Source of the DNA: Duganella sp. BuS-21
Lineage (GTDB): Bacteria; Pseudomonadota; Gammaproteobacteria; Burkholderiales; Burkholderiaceae_D
Direction: 5' to 3'
Assembly: GCA_041874725.1 (NCBI GenBank)
Contig: CP097466.1
Coordinates: 1,240,001-1,304,000 of the forward strand
DNA length: 64,000 nucleotides
In this document: positions 63,062 to 64,000 of the stretch, piece after piece
Numbering within the stretch: position 1 is the stretch's first letter
Layout of the letters: each line of letters opens with the position of its first letter
Program-made: the position numbers and the translations under genes
Notes under the pieces: generated by a model
What the model was told of the DNA's origin: nothing
The model's database searches: none
What the model saw: only the letters and a program-made list of their open reading frames with translations

Positions 63062-64000
63062 ATGAAAATCGCCTTCCTCGCCGACCCGCTGTCGAGCTTC
63101 AAGACCTATAAGGATTCCACCTACGCCATGATGGTGGAAGCCGGCAAGCGCGGTCATACTGTCTACGCCTTCGAGCAGAAGGACATGGCGGTGGAGCAGG
63201 GCGTGGTAACGGCCCGGGTGGCGGAAATCGCCCTCACCGGCGACAGCAGCGACTGGTATCGCGCCGGCGCGCCGACCGAAACCAGGCTCGGCGAATTCGA
63301 CGCCATCATCCAGCGCAAGGACCCGCCGTTCGACATGGAATACGTGTACGGCACCTACCTGCTGGAGCTGGCCGAAAAGCAGGGCGCCATGGTATTCAAC
63401 AAGCCGTCGGCGATCCGCGACCACAATGAAAAGCTGGCCATCACCCAGTTCAGCCAGTTCACCTCGCCGACCCTGGTGACGGCCGACGAAGCGCGCATCC
63501 GCGCCTTCCAGAAGCAGCACGGCGACATCATCCTCAAGCCGCTGGACGGCATGGGCGGCGCCGGCATCTTCCGCGTCACGCCGGACGGCATGAACCTCGG
63601 CTCCATTATCGAAACGCTGACCCGCCACGGCCAGGAAACCATCATGGTGCAGCGCTACATCCCGGACATCGTCAAGGGCGACAAGCGCATCCTGGTGATC
63701 GGCGGCAAGCCGGTGCCGTATTCGCTGGCGCGCATCCCGCAGAACGGCGAAGTGCGCGGCAATCTGGCGGCCGGCGGCATCGGCGTGGCCCAGCCGCTCA
63801 CCGAACGCGACTATGAAATCGCCCACGCGCTCGGCCCGATATTGGCCGCCCGCGGCTTGTTGCTGGTAGGATTAGACGTGATTGGTGATTTTTTAACCGA
63901 GGTAAACGTCACCAGCCCGACCTGCTTCCAGGAGATCACGCAGCAAGCCGGCTTCCCGGTGGCGGCCACGTTCATCGATGCGGTCGAGGCGGCGGTGGCG
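63062..64000 (+). CDS. gshB: Glutathione synthetase (3' end outside window)
   Basis: This is the second enzyme of glutathione synthesis, adding glycine to gamma-glutamylcysteine with ATP. The first 313 residues are in the window (usual length about 316), so only a few codons are missing. ATP-grasp features are present: FNKPSAIRDHNEKLAITQFS, DIILKPLDGMGGAGIFRV, IMVQRYIPDIVKGDKRILVI and the late VTSPTCFQEITQQ. The start MKIAFLADPLSSFKTYKD is typical of the family. The frame has no stop before the window ends. Confidence 0.95.
   Translation, partial: MKIAFLADPLSSFKTYKDSTYAMMVEAGKRGHTVYAFEQKDMAVEQGVVTARVAEIALTGDSSDWYRAGAPTETRLGEFDAIIQRKDPPFDMEYVYGTYLLELAEKQGAMVFNKPSAIRDHNEKLAITQFSQFTSPTLVTADEARIRAFQKQHGDIILKPLDGMGGAGIFRVTPDGMNLGSIIETLTRHGQETIMVQRYIPDIVKGDKRILVIGGKPVPYSLARIPQNGEVRGNLAAGGIGVAQPLTERDYEIAHALGPILAARGLLLVGLDVIGDFLTEVNVTSPTCFQEITQQAGFPVAATFIDAVEAAVA

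Overview
The window looks like a chromosomal segment of a betaproteobacterium of the family Oxalobacteraceae, in the Duganella/Massilia/Janthinobacterium neighbourhood. This rests on the rRNA sequences, the high GC content, the torF-glnK-amtB and gshA-gshB gene orders, a PEP-CTERM surface protein and the coupled DUF2868/DUF3482 pair. No database search was possible, so the genus is an inference.

Layout. 1-5050: housekeeping genes (rpe 3' truncated by the window edge, apaG, a 27-residue membrane protein, mltA, a universal stress protein, an MFS transporter with a defective start, an enoyl-CoA hydratase). 5.0-10.3 kb: rRNA operon 1 without spacer tRNAs. 10.3-18.6 kb: a phosphate-scavenging block (phytase-like esterase lipoprotein, PEP-CTERM beta-helix protein, PhyH-type dioxygenase, DHA2 MFS pump, PhoD alkaline phosphatase); three of its promoters carry PHO-box-like 7+4 direct repeats. 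18.6-32.4 kb: a cobalamin block, all on the minus strand. It has eleven tightly packed genes from btuB to bluB behind a cobalamin riboswitch, preceded by a separate cobT-cobS-cobC unit. 32.4-37.9 kb: rRNA operon 2, the only one with tRNA-Ile and tRNA-Ala in the spacer. 37.9-44.7 kb: a DUF2868 membrane protein coupled to a DUF3482 GTPase, an outer-membrane barrel protein, a beta-lactamase-fold hydrolase, and an AraC regulator divergent from a truncated SDR gene. 44.7-50.0 kb: rRNA operon 3, again without spacer tRNAs. 50.0-58.6 kb: a large beta-propeller sensor kinase, a DUF1840 protein, a lipoprotein plus M1 metallopeptidase pair, a ComM/YifB ATPase and UbiK. 58.6-61.6 kb: an NtrC/sigma-54-type promoter driving torF-glnK-amtB. 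61.6-64.0 kb: gshA and gshB (the last cut by the window edge).

Themes. Three co-oriented rRNA operons lie within 45 kb, and their internal differences show mosaic exchange: operon 3 matches operon 1 in some blocks and operon 2 in others. Each shares tandem promoters (TTGCCA/TATGAT, then TTGACG/CATAMT), a boxA-like leader, and a REP-like palindrome in the 23S-5S spacer. Related palindromes occur as inverted pairs (REPIN-like) between btuC and btuB and between gshA and gshB. Nutrient regulation is visible for phosphate (PHO boxes), nitrogen (NtrC site plus -24/-12 promoter) and vitamin B12 (riboswitch). I found no CRISPR array, insertion sequence, prophage or defence island. The most unusual material is the rRNA operon mosaicism, the PHO-box block with its PEP-CTERM protein, and a hairpin before the phytase-like gene that copies the ends of the 23S processing stem.
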